From: JACVRM01 sp963839815
GTDB lineage: Bacteria > Actinomycetota > Thermoleophilia > Gaiellales > Gaiellaceae
Direction: 5' to 3'
NCBI GenBank assembly: GCA_963839815.1
Contig: CAWIWF010000007.1
Coordinates: 124,001-188,000 of the forward strand
Length of the DNA: 64,000 bases
A program made the position numbers and the translations under genes. Of this stretch, positions 9,755 to 18,324 are shown piece by piece. A model generated the notes under the pieces. That model was not told where the DNA came from, did no database searches, and saw only the letters and a program-made list of their open reading frames with translations. How positions within the stretch are numbered: the stretch's first letter is position 1; each line of letters begins with the position of its first letter.

Positions 9755-10357
9755 ATGAGCTCCGAGCGCCCATCCCGCACCAGGCGACCCGTCCCCGTGA
9801 GCGAGCCGGACTGGCTGACGCTCGGTCAGGCGGCGAAGTTCCTGGGGGTCGCGCAGAGCACGATCCGCAAGTGGTCGGACGTGGGCAGGCTCCCTGCCTT
9901 CTATACGCCCGGTGGCCACCGGCGGTACCGGCGCAACGACCTGGACACGTTCCTGCAGCGGTCGGCGTCACCGGGCCGCGGCGACGCTGCGGGGCCCACG
10001 ATCCTCATCGTCGACGACGACGACCGCATCCGCGAGTTCGTGCGCGTCAACCTCGAGATGGAGGGCTACACGGTGCGCGAGGCAAGCAGCGTCGAGGCCG
10101 GGCTGACAGCGCTCGAGGAGGAGTCGCCCGACCTGATCCTCCTCGACGTGATGATGCCGCAGGTCGACGGTTGGGAGATGCTGCGGCGCGTGCAGGAGCG
10201 CCACGGCGTCGGCGCCATTCCCGTCGTCATGTTCAGCGGCAAGGTCGACGACGAGACGCTGGCCGAAGCGGAGTCACGCGGCGCGCAGGCCTTCATCGGC
10301 AAGCCGTTCAACCCGCAGCAGCTGATCGAGTCCACGAAGCAGCTCATCCGCGTCTAG
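9755..10357 (+). CDS. BldC/MerR-like HTH fused to response-regulator receiver domain
   Basis: A 200-residue two-domain regulator. Residues ~20-70 form a winged HTH of the MerR/BldC/excisionase type: LTLGQAAKFLGVAQSTIRKW, then TPGGHRRYRRNDLDTFL. Residues ~83-198 form a CheY-like receiver: ILIVDDDDRIREF (acidic pocket), LILLDVMMPQVDGWEM (phospho-Asp), VVMFSGK (switch Ser), and FIGKPF (conserved Lys). DNA-binding first and receiver last is opposite to most response regulators. No cognate kinase gene is adjacent; the nearest one is at 23.1-23.7 kb. The HTH class is known to bind DNA as oligomers or direct repeats; whether phosphorylation controls it here is inference. Confidence 0.88.
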   Translation: MSSERPSRTRRPVPVSEPDWLTLGQAAKFLGVAQSTIRKWSDVGRLPAFYTPGGHRRYRRNDLDTFLQRSASPGRGDAAGPTILIVDDDDRIREFVRVNLEMEGYTVREASSVEAGLTALEEESPDLILLDVMMPQVDGWEMLRRVQERHGVGAIPVVMFSGKVDDETLAEAESRGAQAFIGKPFNPQQLIESTKQLIRV

Positions 10358-10435
10358 CGGTCGCCGCGGCGCCTCCGGCGCCGCGCGCTCCCGTCACGGG
10401 GGAAACCCGGCCCGGCCGCTCGCGACGCTCGCTCG

Positions 10436-11060
10436 CACGGGGGAAACCCGGTTTCCCCGTGGGCCCCCTCGTTGGTCAGACGCGCCGGGGCCGCGCTGTG
10501 GCTGCGGGCGGCGAAGCCGCCCTCCGCCGCTGGTAACGGCATGCAGGGGAAACGGAACCACAGGTTCCCGTAGGCGGACTCTCGGTCAGACCAGGCGAGC
10601 TGTCGCCGGAGCCGGGTTGATCCCGGCGGGAGGCCACCGACGAGAGGCAGCGTTTGCACCCCTGAGACGGCCGCCGGCTCCGCAGCGGCTAGAGCCGCCC
10701 GTGCCGCCCGCAAGGAGGGGGGCTCAGGGGGGAACCAGGGGTTCCCCGGTGCTGTTTCCCCCGTGGGCCCCCCTCGTTGGTCAGACGCGCCGGGGCCGCG
10801 CTGTGGCTGCGGGCGGCGAAGCCGCCCTCCGCCGCTGGGAACGGCATGCAGGGGAAACGGAACTGCAGGTTCCCGTAGGCGGACTCTCGGTCAGACCAGG
10901 CGAGCTGCCGCCGGAGCCGGGTTCATCCCGGCGGGAGGCCACCGACGAGAGGCAGCGTTTGCACCCCTGAGACGGCCGCCGGCTCCGCAGCGGCTAGAGC
11001 GGCCCGTGCCGCCCGCGAGGAGGGGGCTCACGGGGGAACCAGGGGTTCCCCGGTGCTGTT
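10436..11060. repeat. 305-bp direct repeat, two copies, with GC-rich hairpins
   Basis: Two near-identical units with a period of exactly 305 bases: GTTGGTCAGACGCGCCGGGG begins at 10471 and again at 10776, and CTCGGTCAGACCAGG at 10581 and 10886. Unit edges carry strong hairpins: CACGGGGGAAAC/GTTTCCCCGTG at 10436-10461, and GGGGAACC/GGTTCCCC near 10730-10745 and 11033-11050. No coding frame is supported. The GTTG(G/A)TCAGACGCGCCGGGG core recurs at 49005 and 49153, so the units belong to a dispersed family. They fill the 3' space between the HTH-receiver gene and a gene on the other strand. Confidence 0.9.
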
Positions 11061-11548
11061 TTCCGACGTCTACTGAGGCCTCGTCGGCGGCGCGGAGGAG
11101 GCCGGCCGCGATGACGCCGATCGCAGCGACGAGCGCGATGAAGAGGCCGACGCCGCGGCCGTCGTTCGGTACGAACTCCTCCGGGATCGAGATCAGCCGG
11201 ATCGAGGACGAAGATCGTCGCGATCGCGCCGAGGGCGATCTCGACCAGGCTGTCCGGCACGGTGGCAGGGAGCTCGATGCCGAGCTCGCGCAGTACCGCC
11301 AGCACCAGCACGGCGGCCCCGAGAACGAGCACCAGCTTGCCCAGGACGCCGGTGTGCCACCCGATCACCGCGATCGTCGGTCCGCCGTCGCCGCCGACGT
11401 ACCAGCCCATGAGCGGCGAGAGCATGAGCACCGTGCCGGCGATCCAGGTCAGCCAGCTGCCTGCGCCGGCCCACACGACGGGTCGCCCTCCCAAGGCGGG
11501 CTCGACGTCGTCGTCGTGAGGCGAAACGTCGTACTCGGGCGTCTGCAC
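10994..11548 (-). CDS. Hypothetical multi-pass membrane protein (frameshift near 3' end)
   Basis: Not assigned to a family. The N-terminus is acidic (TPEYDVSPHDDDVEP), followed by three hydrophobic helices (LTWIAGTVLMLSPLMGWYV, LVLVLGAAVLVLAVLREL, LVEIALGAIATIFVL). After FVL the annotated frame turns Arg-rich, whereas the +1 frame gives IRLISIPEEFVPNDGRG and another helix, GLFIALVAAIGVIAAGLL, so one base near 11203 is probably extra. In the corrected frame the coding sequence runs into the repeat unit, which makes the true stop uncertain; the listed end is the stop of the uncorrected frame. Confidence 0.6.
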   Translation of the reverse strand: MQTPEYDVSPHDDDVEPALGGRPVVWAGAGSWLTWIAGTVLMLSPLMGWYVGGDGGPTIAVIGWHTGVLGKLVLVLGAAVLVLAVLRELGIELPATVPDSLVEIALGAIATIFVLDPADLDPGGVRTERRPRRRPLHRARRCDRRHRGRPPPRRRRGLSRRRKTAPGNPWFPREPPPRGRHGPL

Positions 11549-11692
11549 GCCCGCAGTATGGGCATCTCGAGCGCGGGTTTCAGGGAGAGCGGAAGGACAC
11601 CGGGCCGATCGGCCGCTCGCTGCGGCTTCGCGAGGCAGGCGCCGGGTGGTTCCCCCGAGGCCCGAGCTGACCCTGGCCGAGCGGTCTCGGCG

Positions 11693-11932
11693 CTAGAGGC
11701 CGAACAGCTCTTCGAGCTGCTGCCAGACCGTCAGCGACAGGTAGATGCTCAGCGAGACGAGAATCACGAGGACCAGGACGAACCGCAGTCTTGCGAGACG
11801 GCGCTCACGGTTGCGCTCGACGCGCGCGCGGCGCTTGGCTCGCTGGCGCCGGTAGGCGCGCTCGACGACGCTCGGATCGAGGATCGGGGGATCGTCGGGC
11901 ACAGCGGCGGGTTGCCGTGCGGGCTGGGCCAC
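11693..11932 (-). CDS. Small basic single-TM protein, 79 aa
   Basis: Not recognised. A Pro/Ala-rich N-terminus, then a strongly basic helix (RAYRRQRAKRRARVERNRER), then one C-terminal TM segment (LRFVLVLVILVSLSIYLSL). The Arg-rich cytoplasmic tail with a C-terminal anchor could bind nucleic acid or membrane lipids; that is speculation. The GTG start at 11932 follows a good -10 hexamer, which supports it being a real gene. Confidence 0.65.
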   Translation of the reverse strand: MAQPARQPAAVPDDPPILDPSVVERAYRRQRAKRRARVERNRERRLARLRFVLVLVILVSLSIYLSLTVWQQLEELFGL

Positions 11933-11938
11933 ACCGGA

Positions 11939-11944
11939 AGTCTA
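11939..11944 (-). promoter_or_regulatory. -10 hexamer TAGACT for 79-aa membrane protein
   Basis: Minus-strand TAGACT is 6 bases from the GTG start at 11932. Confidence 0.45.
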
Positions 11945-11991
11945 GGACGCGCCCCGGCCTGCTGCGCGGCCGAGCGGCCATACTCCAGGCA

Positions 11992-14724
11992 GTGGACGTA
12001 CGCGAGCAGGCGGGCCAGGGCACGCGCGCAGGGGCCGCTCCGGCCGCGCTCGACGCCTTCGCGGGTGCAGCCGAGCGTCTCGCGGCCGCACCGACGCTCG
12101 ACGAGGCGCTCGAGGCGCTTGCACGTGCACTTGCGGGCGCGACCCAGGCCGAGACGGTCATCGTCCGGCTCGCCGACGGCGCCTCGGGCAGGCTGGTCGC
12201 ACGCGGTCTCGCCTCCGGATCGGCGGCGCTCGCTGCGACCCTCGAAGGCTCTGCGGTGGAGCTGCCGCGTCTGGAGGGCGAGCTCAGCAGGCTCGACGAC
12301 CTGCCGGAGGACCTACGCAGGGTGGCGGAGCGTGCCGGCGGGGACGGCGTGCTCGTCGTGCCCGTGAACGCCTCCGGACGGCTCGTCGGGACGATCGAGC
12401 TCTTCCAGGCCGGGACAGCCTTCAGCGAGGGCGATCGCCTGCTCGCACGGGTGGCCGCGAGCCAGGCGGCGCTGCTCGCAGGCGGCGGCTCGAACGGGCG
12501 GGCGGCGCACGAGCCGGAGGCGCTCGACTCGCTTGGCGATGCCCTGGCCGGCGCGGCCGAGGGTGCGCGGCTCCGACGCGTGCTCACACGCCTCGCGGCC
12601 CGCGCCGCCGGGGCGAGGGCGGCGATCCTCTGGGAGCCGTCCGCAAACGGCGGAGGCCCTGTCGTGACTGCGTCACACGGGCTGCCCGCCGCGGTCGACC
12701 CGACGGCACTGGCGCCCGAGCCGCCGCCCCCGTCCGACCGCCACGTCGCCCGGGTGGAGCCGGCCGAGACGCTCCCGCTCGGCGCTCGCGCGCTGGTGAC
12801 ACTCCGGCTCGACACGCCGGCCACGCTCCAGCTGCTCCTGCCGGGGCCGCCGGACGACGACCTGCTCCGCGCGCTGACGCGATTCGCGGGCCGCGCGGGC
12901 CAGGCACTGAGAGCGAGCGCCCGTGCCGGCGCTGCGGCCGCCGAGCTGGGGCGGACACGCGCCCTGCTCGGCGTGGTCGGGCAGGCGATCGCGCAGCTGT
13001 CGCTGTCGCACACGCTCGAGACCGCGGTCGCCAGGGTTGGAGAGCTCCTCGGCACCGACCGCGTCGTGGTCTACCTCGGGCAGGAGCACCGCCTCCGGGC
13101 CGCCGCGGGGCGCGGGCTCGCCACAGCGGACGACGAGGTCGCCTCCGTGCTCCTCCGGCTGGCGCTGGGGCCCTACCGGGCTCGAGGGGCGGTCGTGGTC
13201 GACGACGCACTTCAGGATCCGAGCTTCGCGGGCGTCCGGGACGCGGTGAGCGAGGCGGAAGTGCAGGCGGCGGTGGCCGTGCCGCTCGTCGCGCTCGGCG
13301 ACGCGATCGGCCTGCTCGTCGCCTATCTGCCCCGGGGCCGGACGCCGACGGAGGACGAGACGGCGCTCCTCAGCGCTCTCGCCGCCCAGCTCGGCGTCGC
13401 CGTGCAGAACGCGCGCCTGCACGAGGAGGCGAAACAGCTCGGCGCCGACCGCAAGCGCGCCCTCGACGCCGAGCGGCAGGCGGCGCGCCAGCTCCGGGCG
13501 TTCTACGAGGTGAGCCAGTCGTTCACCAGCAGCCTCTCCCTCGAGGACACGCTCGCTGCCGTGACGCGCACGGCCGTGACGCTCATCGGCGCCGACGCGG
13601 CGGTGATCCGGACGTACGACCGCCGCCGCAACCAGCTCGTGCCGCAGACCGTCCACATCGCGGACGAGCGGCTGCGCCCAGTGCTGGAGACGACCCTGGC
13701 GCGCCCGCACCGGCTCGACACCGACCCGAGCCGCCAGCTGGTCGAGGCCCGCCGGCCGGTGCTCCTGACGCCGTCGCTCGCCGAGGGGCTCGGCGGCGCT
13801 TTCGAGCTCTTCGCGCCCTTCCTCGAGCACGGCGCGACCGCCGCGGTCGTGCCGATCGCGACCGCAGGCGAGCTCGTCGCCGTGCTGACCGTGGTCTCGC
13901 TCGACGCCGAGCGGCCGATCGGCGAGGCAGCGCTCGAGGCGACCGCGTCGCTCGCCGCGCACGCCGTGCTCGCCGTCGACAACGCCCGCCTCTACCAGCA
14001 GCAGCGGCACTTCCTCGAGGCGATGCAGCACGCGCTGCTGCCGCGCTCCCTGCCGGATGTCGCCGGCCTGGAGCTCGGCCACGCCTACGAGTCGTCCGCG
14101 CGCCTCGAGGTCGGCGGCGACGTCTACGACTTCCTGCCGCTCGGGGAGACGAGCCTCGCGCTCATCCTCGGAGACGTCACCGGGCACGGAGTCGCCGCGG
14201 CTGCGGACATGGCGATGGCGAAATTCGTCTTCCGCTCGCTTGCCCGCGAGCGGGAGCATCCGGGGGCCCTGCTCGTGGCGGCGAACGAGGTCGTCGCGGC
14301 CGAGATCGAGGTCGGCAAGTTCATCACCATGGTGTGCGTCGTCGTCGACGGCGCGACGGGCGCGGTGCGGTGCGCCTCGGCCGGGCATCCACCGCCTCGC
14401 GTCGTGCGGGCCGGCGGCGTCGAGGAGCTTGGCGCCGGCGGTGTTGCCCTCGGGATCGAGCCCGGGCAGCAGTACGACGAGGAGACCACCGTGCTCGGAC
14501 CCGGGGACGCCGTCGTGCTCTATACCGACGGCGTCGTGGAGGCGCGCTGCGAGGGAGAGCTCTTCGGAGTGGAGCGACTCGACGCGGTCCTGCACGAGCA
14601 TGCGCGGCTGCCGGCAGCCGCGCTCGCCGCCACGGTGCTCGCGCGCACCCGTGAGTTCGGGGGCGGCGACCTGGTCGACGACTGCGCGGTCGTCGTCGTG
14701 AAGCGATCGAGCACGGCGAGCTGA
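11992..14724 (+). CDS. Multi-GAF SpoIIE-type PP2C serine phosphatase
   Basis: A 910-residue cytosolic sensor-phosphatase of the RsbU/SpoIIE class, which typically dephosphorylates an anti-anti-sigma factor to release a stress sigma factor. Several GAF-like ligand domains occupy residues ~30-660; the clearest are the segment around LSHTLETAVARVGELLGTDRVVVYLG, with its closing LAAQLGVAVQNARLHEEA, and a later one starting FYEVSQSFTSSLSLEDTL. The C-terminal catalytic domain begins near LPRSLPDVAGLELG and has the metal motifs VGGDVYDF, ILGDVTGHG and LYTDGVVEAR, ending in DDCAVVVVK. The start is GTG 11992; upstream in-frame sequence is antisense to the previous gene. No anti-sigma gene is in the window. 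Confidence 0.9.
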   Translation: MDVREQAGQGTRAGAAPAALDAFAGAAERLAAAPTLDEALEALARALAGATQAETVIVRLADGASGRLVARGLASGSAALAATLEGSAVELPRLEGELSRLDDLPEDLRRVAERAGGDGVLVVPVNASGRLVGTIELFQAGTAFSEGDRLLARVAASQAALLAGGGSNGRAAHEPEALDSLGDALAGAAEGARLRRVLTRLAARAAGARAAILWEPSANGGGPVVTASHGLPAAVDPTALAPEPPPPSDRHVARVEPAETLPLGARALVTLRLDTPATLQLLLPGPPDDDLLRALTRFAGRAGQALRASARAGAAAAELGRTRALLGVVGQAIAQLSLSHTLETAVARVGELLGTDRVVVYLGQEHRLRAAAGRGLATADDEVASVLLRLALGPYRARGAVVVDDALQDPSFAGVRDAVSEAEVQAAVAVPLVALGDAIGLLVAYLPRGRTPTEDETALLSALAAQLGVAVQNARLHEEAKQLGADRKRALDAERQAARQLRAFYEVSQSFTSSLSLEDTLAAVTRTAVTLIGADAAVIRTYDRRRNQLVPQTVHIADERLRPVLETTLARPHRLDTDPSRQLVEARRPVLLTPSLAEGLGGAFELFAPFLEHGATAAVVPIATAGELVAVLTVVSLDAERPIGEAALEATASLAAHAVLAVDNARLYQQQRHFLEAMQHALLPRSLPDVAGLELGHAYESSARLEVGGDVYDFLPLGETSLALILGDVTGHGVAAAADMAMAKFVFRSLAREREHPGALLVAANEVVAAEIEVGKFITMVCVVVDGATGAVRCASAGHPPPRVVRAGGVEELGAGGVALGIEPGQQYDEETTVLGPGDAVVLYTDGVVEARCEGELFGVERLDAVLHEHARLPAAALAATVLARTREFGGGDLVDDCAVVVVKRSSTAS

Positions 14725-14726
14725 CG

Positions 14727-16331
14727 GTGGGGCCCGACGGGACGGCCCTGCGCGAGCAGGAGGCGGGCGACGCTACGCCTGCGGTCGCCGCGCGAAGCTC
14801 CGCGGCCGCAGTCGGCGGGCAGACGCGTGCGCTCGCGGTGCTCGTCTTCGCAGCGGGGGTCGGCTCGCTCGCGACCGAGATCGCCGCCTCGCGGCTGCTC
14901 GCGCCGTATTACGGCAACTCCACCATCGTCTGGGCGAACGTGATCGGGCTGGTGCTGGCGTCGCTGTCGCTCGGCTACTGGCTGGGCGGCCGTCTCGCCG
15001 ACCGGCGCCCGAGCACACGCGTGCTCGGCGGGCTCGTGCTCGCCGCCGCGGTCGGCGTCGCCACCATCCCGTTCATCGCCCCGCCCTTCCTCGCCCGGTC
15101 GGTCGAGGGGCTCGACCAGGTGTCGGCCGGAGCCGCGATCGGCTCCTTCTTCGCCGTCCTGCTGCTGTTCGCGCCGCCCGTCACGCTACTCGGCATGGTG
15201 GCGCCGTTTGCGATCCGCCTCGCCGTCACCGATCTCGCGACCGCCGGCTCCGTCGCCGGACGCCTCTACGCGCTCTCGACGGTCGGCAGCCTGCTCGGCA
15301 CCTTCCTGTCCGCCCTCGTCGCGATCCCCTTGATCGGCACCCAGCGCACGCTGCTGACGAGCGCGGCGCTGATCGCCATCGGAGGCTCGCTCCTGCTCGG
15401 CCGCCGCTGGCTCGCGGTGGCGGCCGGCATCGCGGTGCTGCTCGTGCTGCCTCCGGGCGCGGTGAAGGCCCGCGAGGGACTGATCTGGGAGCACGAGTCC
15501 CGCTACCAGTTCATCCAGGTCGTCGAGCGGGGCGATGTCCGCCGCCTCTACCTCGACGAGGGCATCGCGACCCACTCGGTCTGGCGCGAGGACACGGTCC
15601 TGACCGGGGGGATATGGGACACGTTCCTGGCCGTTCCGCCGCTCCTCAGCCGGCCGGTGGAGCGGGTCGCCGTTCTGGGGAACGCCGGCGGCACGACCGC
15701 TCGCGCCTTCGGCGTCTTCTATCCGGACGCCCGCATCGACGGCGTCGAGCTCGACCCTGACGTCACCGAGGCCGGGCGACGCTTCCTCGGCCTCGGCGAC
15801 AACCCGCGGCTCGAGGTGCACACCGCCGACGCCCGTCCGTTCCTGCGCCGCACCGACGAGCGCTACGACCTGATCTTCGTCGACGCCTACCGGCCGCCGT
15901 ACGTGCCGTTCTACCTCGCCACCCGAGAGTTCTTCGAGCTGGTGCGGGAACGGCTGCGTCCCGGTGGGATCGTCGCGCTCAACGTCGCCACCGTCCCGAG
16001 CGACCTCGGGCTCGTCCGCGGCATCGGCGGCACGCTCGCCCACGAGTTCCCGCAGGTGCTCGGCTGGCAGGCGCTGCGCTTCAACCAGCTCGTCCTCGGC
16101 CTGACCGAGCCGGTCGAGGGCGCCGAGGCTGCGCGGCGGCTCGCCCAGGCGCCGCGCGGGCTGCGGCAGCTCACCGACCTGCTGGCGACGGGCATGCGCC
16201 CGATCGACGCCCGCGAGGATCCGTGGACCGACGACCACTCGCCGGTCGAGTGGGTTACCGACCGGATGATCGTCGACTGGGCGTCGCGCGGCGGCGACCT
16301 GGACGAGCGCTCGCTGCCGACGGCGCCCTGA
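14727..16331 (+). CDS. Fused MFS-like membrane domain / spermidine synthase-like protein
   Basis: A 534-residue protein of the fused MFS/spermidine synthase family. Residues ~30-245 contain about seven to eight hydrophobic helices (ALAVLVFAAGVGSLATEIAA, VIGLVLASLSLGYWLGGRLADRR). Residues ~250-515 form a SpeE-like Rossmann methyltransferase fold: VAVLGNAGGTTARAFG nucleotide loop, VELDPDV acidic residue, YDLIFVDAYRPPYVPFYLAT. Whether it makes polyamines is unclear; the family is often annotated so without biochemical proof. The start is GTG 14727, two bases after the phosphatase stop, so the two are probably co-transcribed. Confidence 0.88.
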   Translation: MGPDGTALREQEAGDATPAVAARSSAAAVGGQTRALAVLVFAAGVGSLATEIAASRLLAPYYGNSTIVWANVIGLVLASLSLGYWLGGRLADRRPSTRVLGGLVLAAAVGVATIPFIAPPFLARSVEGLDQVSAGAAIGSFFAVLLLFAPPVTLLGMVAPFAIRLAVTDLATAGSVAGRLYALSTVGSLLGTFLSALVAIPLIGTQRTLLTSAALIAIGGSLLLGRRWLAVAAGIAVLLVLPPGAVKAREGLIWEHESRYQFIQVVERGDVRRLYLDEGIATHSVWREDTVLTGGIWDTFLAVPPLLSRPVERVAVLGNAGGTTARAFGVFYPDARIDGVELDPDVTEAGRRFLGLGDNPRLEVHTADARPFLRRTDERYDLIFVDAYRPPYVPFYLATREFFELVRERLRPGGIVALNVATVPSDLGLVRGIGGTLAHEFPQVLGWQALRFNQLVLGLTEPVEGAEAARRLAQAPRGLRQLTDLLATGMRPIDAREDPWTDDHSPVEWVTDRMIVDWASRGGDLDERSLPTAP

Positions 16332-16357
16332 GCTCCGAAACCGGCCTCGACCCGGGC

Positions 16358-16363
16358 TACTAT
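16358..16363 (+). promoter_or_regulatory. -10 hexamer TACTAT for L,D-transpeptidase
   Basis: TACTAT is 6 bases before GTG 16370 and decides that start over longer frames. Confidence 0.5.
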
Positions 16364-16369
16364 CAGCCT

Positions 16370-17335
16370 GTGAGGGGAACCCCGTACGTCCGCACCCTGC
16401 TGCTGCCCTCCCTCTTCGCCGTGGCGGCGATCGTCTCGCCTGCGGCTGCAGCGGACGAGCCGCAGCCGCTGCTCGTCCCGGAGGGCGTCACCGTGGGAGG
16501 CGTCGATGTGGGCGGTTACGCGCCCGGCGATGCCCAGCAACTCGTGCAGTCCGCCTTCGAGGAGCCGTTCCGGGTCGTCGTGGGGAAGCGCGCGATCCTC
16601 GTGTCGCCGCGCTCGCTCGGCGCCAGCCCACGCGTCGGCGCTGCCGTCGAGCAGGCGCTCGTGGCGTCCGAAGGCTCCGCCGTGCCCCTCTCGGTTCAGG
16701 TGAGCCGCGCCCGTGCTGCAGCCTGGGTGAGGCAGACGGCGCGCACGTTCGACCGCGCGCCGGCCGACCCACGCGTGGTGCTGCGCGGCCGGCACCCCTT
16801 TGTCACCAGGCCGCGCACCGGGCGCTCGATCCTGCAGGCGCAGGCGGTCGCGCAGATCTCGAAGGCGCTCGCCGCGAACGACCGCGCCGGCCTGACGCTG
16901 CCCGTTCGCACCGTGCAGCCCCGCACATCGCGCGACGGCGTCGGCCCTGTGATCGTCATCCGGCGTGGCGAGAAGCGGCTCTGGCTCTACCGCGGGATGA
17001 AGCTCTGGCGCACGTTCGGCGTCGCCGTCGGCACGTCGTCCTACCCGACGCCCGTCGGCCGCTTCTCGATCGTCGCCATGTGGCGGAACCCGTGGTGGTT
17101 CCCGCCCAACTCGCCGTGGGCGAAAGGCGCTTCCCCGGTGCCGCCCGGGCCCGGCAACCCGCTTGGCACCCGCTGGATGGGCATCTCGAGCCCGGGAGTG
17201 GGCATCCACGGGACGCCCGACCCCGCCTCGATCGGCTACTCGGCGTCCCACGGCTGCATCCGCATGCTGATCCCGCAGGCAGAGTGGCTCTTCAACCACG
17301 TGCTCGTCGGGACGCCCGTCTTCATCGTCCGCTGA
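16370..17335 (+). CDS. L,D-transpeptidase (YkuD/ErfK) with peptidoglycan-binding-like domain
   Basis: A secreted or anchored cell-wall enzyme of 321 residues that forms 3-3 cross-links or attaches proteins to peptidoglycan. The signal peptide is YVRTLLLPSLFAVAAIVSPAAAA. Residues ~40-170 resemble the PG-binding-4 type domain found before YkuD domains (GVTVGGVDVGGYAPGDAQ). The YkuD catalytic domain covers ~195-321: VIVIRRGEKRLWLYRG, GIHGTPDP, and the nucleophile motif SASHGCIRM with the catalytic Cys. Such enzymes work outside the cytoplasmic membrane. Nothing at the locus indicates a specific substrate. Confidence 0.92.
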   Translation: MRGTPYVRTLLLPSLFAVAAIVSPAAAADEPQPLLVPEGVTVGGVDVGGYAPGDAQQLVQSAFEEPFRVVVGKRAILVSPRSLGASPRVGAAVEQALVASEGSAVPLSVQVSRARAAAWVRQTARTFDRAPADPRVVLRGRHPFVTRPRTGRSILQAQAVAQISKALAANDRAGLTLPVRTVQPRTSRDGVGPVIVIRRGEKRLWLYRGMKLWRTFGVAVGTSSYPTPVGRFSIVAMWRNPWWFPPNSPWAKGASPVPPGPGNPLGTRWMGISSPGVGIHGTPDPASIGYSASHGCIRMLIPQAEWLFNHVLVGTPVFIVR

Positions 17336-17344
17336 CCGCTCGCG

Positions 17345-17755
17345 TCGCCCGCTGACGCGGGCTCGCTCACGGGTGAACCCCTGGTTCCCCCATGGGCCCC
17401 CTCCTTGCCCGCTCGCGTGGATCGGATGTGTCCGGAGCCGGCGGCTCGCTCGGCGGTTCCCATGCTGCCTCTCCGCTGTTGGCCTCTCGCCGGAGTGAAT
17501 CCGGCTTCGGCGGCGTGATGTTGGTGGTCTCCGACGGCGGCTTGAGGCGAAGCGTTGCTTCAGGGATGAGCCCCTGGTTCCCCCGTGGGTCCCTCCTTGC
17601 GGGGGTGGGCGGGGTGCCGGCGTGTCAGGAGCTCACGGCGGCTCCGCTGCTTCCTCTCCGCTGTCGACCTCTCGCCGGAGTGAGTCCGGCCTTCGGCGGC
17701 GACTGTGATGTCTCCAACGGCGGCCTCCCGCCCTGCGCGGGGCCTCGCCGGCTCT
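17345..17755. repeat. 185-bp imperfect direct repeat with GGTTCCCCC hairpins
   Basis: Gene-less stretch of ~430 bases holding two diverged units with a period of 185: CTCTCGCCGGAGTGAATCCGG near 17482 and its match near 17667, and CTGGTTCCCCCATGGG / CTGGTTCCCCCGTGGG near 17381 and 17573. The hairpin GGTGAACC..GGTTCCCCC and the following GGGCCCCCTC(C/G)TTG string relate it to the repeats at 10.4 kb and 49.0 kb. No coding potential recognised. Confidence 0.8.
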
Positions 17756-17760
17756 AGACT
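17755..17760 (+). promoter_or_regulatory. -10 hexamer TAGACT for cytochrome c maturation genes
   Basis: TAGACT is 9 bases before ATG 17770, directly at the end of the repeat region. Confidence 0.45.
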
Positions 17761-17769
17761 GGCCTGCGT

Positions 17770-18324
17770 ATGGGGTCGAGGCTGAAGCTCGGCGCTCAGG
17801 TGCTGGCGCTGCTCCTCGTCGCCTCGCTGCTGGGGTTGCTCGGCTGGAAGGTCACCCACCAGGAGGGCGGGAAGCTGATCGAGTCCGTCGCCGACGGCGA
17901 CCGGCCGGCTGCGCCGGGATTCACGCTGCGCAGCCTCGGCGGGGACGGGGAGATCGACCTCGCGACGCTGCGCGGCAAGGTCGTGCTCGTCAACTTCTGG
18001 GCCACCTGGTGCGACCCGTGCAAGCGGGAGCTGCCGCGGCTCCAGGAGGCCTGGTCGCGCTACCGGAACCGCGACGTCGTCTTCCTCGGCATCGACACAC
18101 AGGACTTCGACGACGACGCGCGGCGTTCGCAGAAGCGGTACGGGCTCACCTACCCGAACGCCTACGACGGCGCCGGCTCGGTGCTCAAGCGCTACGGCGG
18201 GCTGCCGCTCCCGAAGACCTTCGCGCTCGACCGCGACGGCCGCATCGTCGGCTACCACTTCGGCGAGCTGGGCGACGAGGACATCTCGAGACTCGTCGAG
18301 GGTGCGCTCGGGAGCCCGGCATGA
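17770..18324 (+). CDS. TlpA/ResA/CcmG-like thiol-disulfide oxidoreductase
   Basis: A membrane-anchored thioredoxin-fold protein of 184 residues that should reduce apocytochrome c heme-binding cysteines outside the membrane. A signal anchor (VLALLLVASLLGLLGW) precedes the AhpC/TSA-like fold: FTLRSLGGDGEIDLATLRGK, VVLVNFWATWCDPCKRELP with the active-site CxxC near residue 80, and the cis-Pro loop GGLPLPKTFAL. The next gene overlaps by four bases (ATGA). With CcmH and CcdA downstream this is a cytochrome c maturation operon; no heme-handling subunits (CcmF/ResB) are seen. Confidence 0.92.
   Translation: MGSRLKLGAQVLALLLVASLLGLLGWKVTHQEGGKLIESVADGDRPAAPGFTLRSLGGDGEIDLATLRGKVVLVNFWATWCDPCKRELPRLQEAWSRYRNRDVVFLGIDTQDFDDDARRSQKRYGLTYPNAYDGAGSVLKRYGGLPLPKTFALDRDGRIVGYHFGELGDEDISRLVEGALGSPA

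Noticed and set aside
10436..11060. Insertion sequence
   Set aside because: No transposase frame inside the 305-bp units and no clear target-site duplication.
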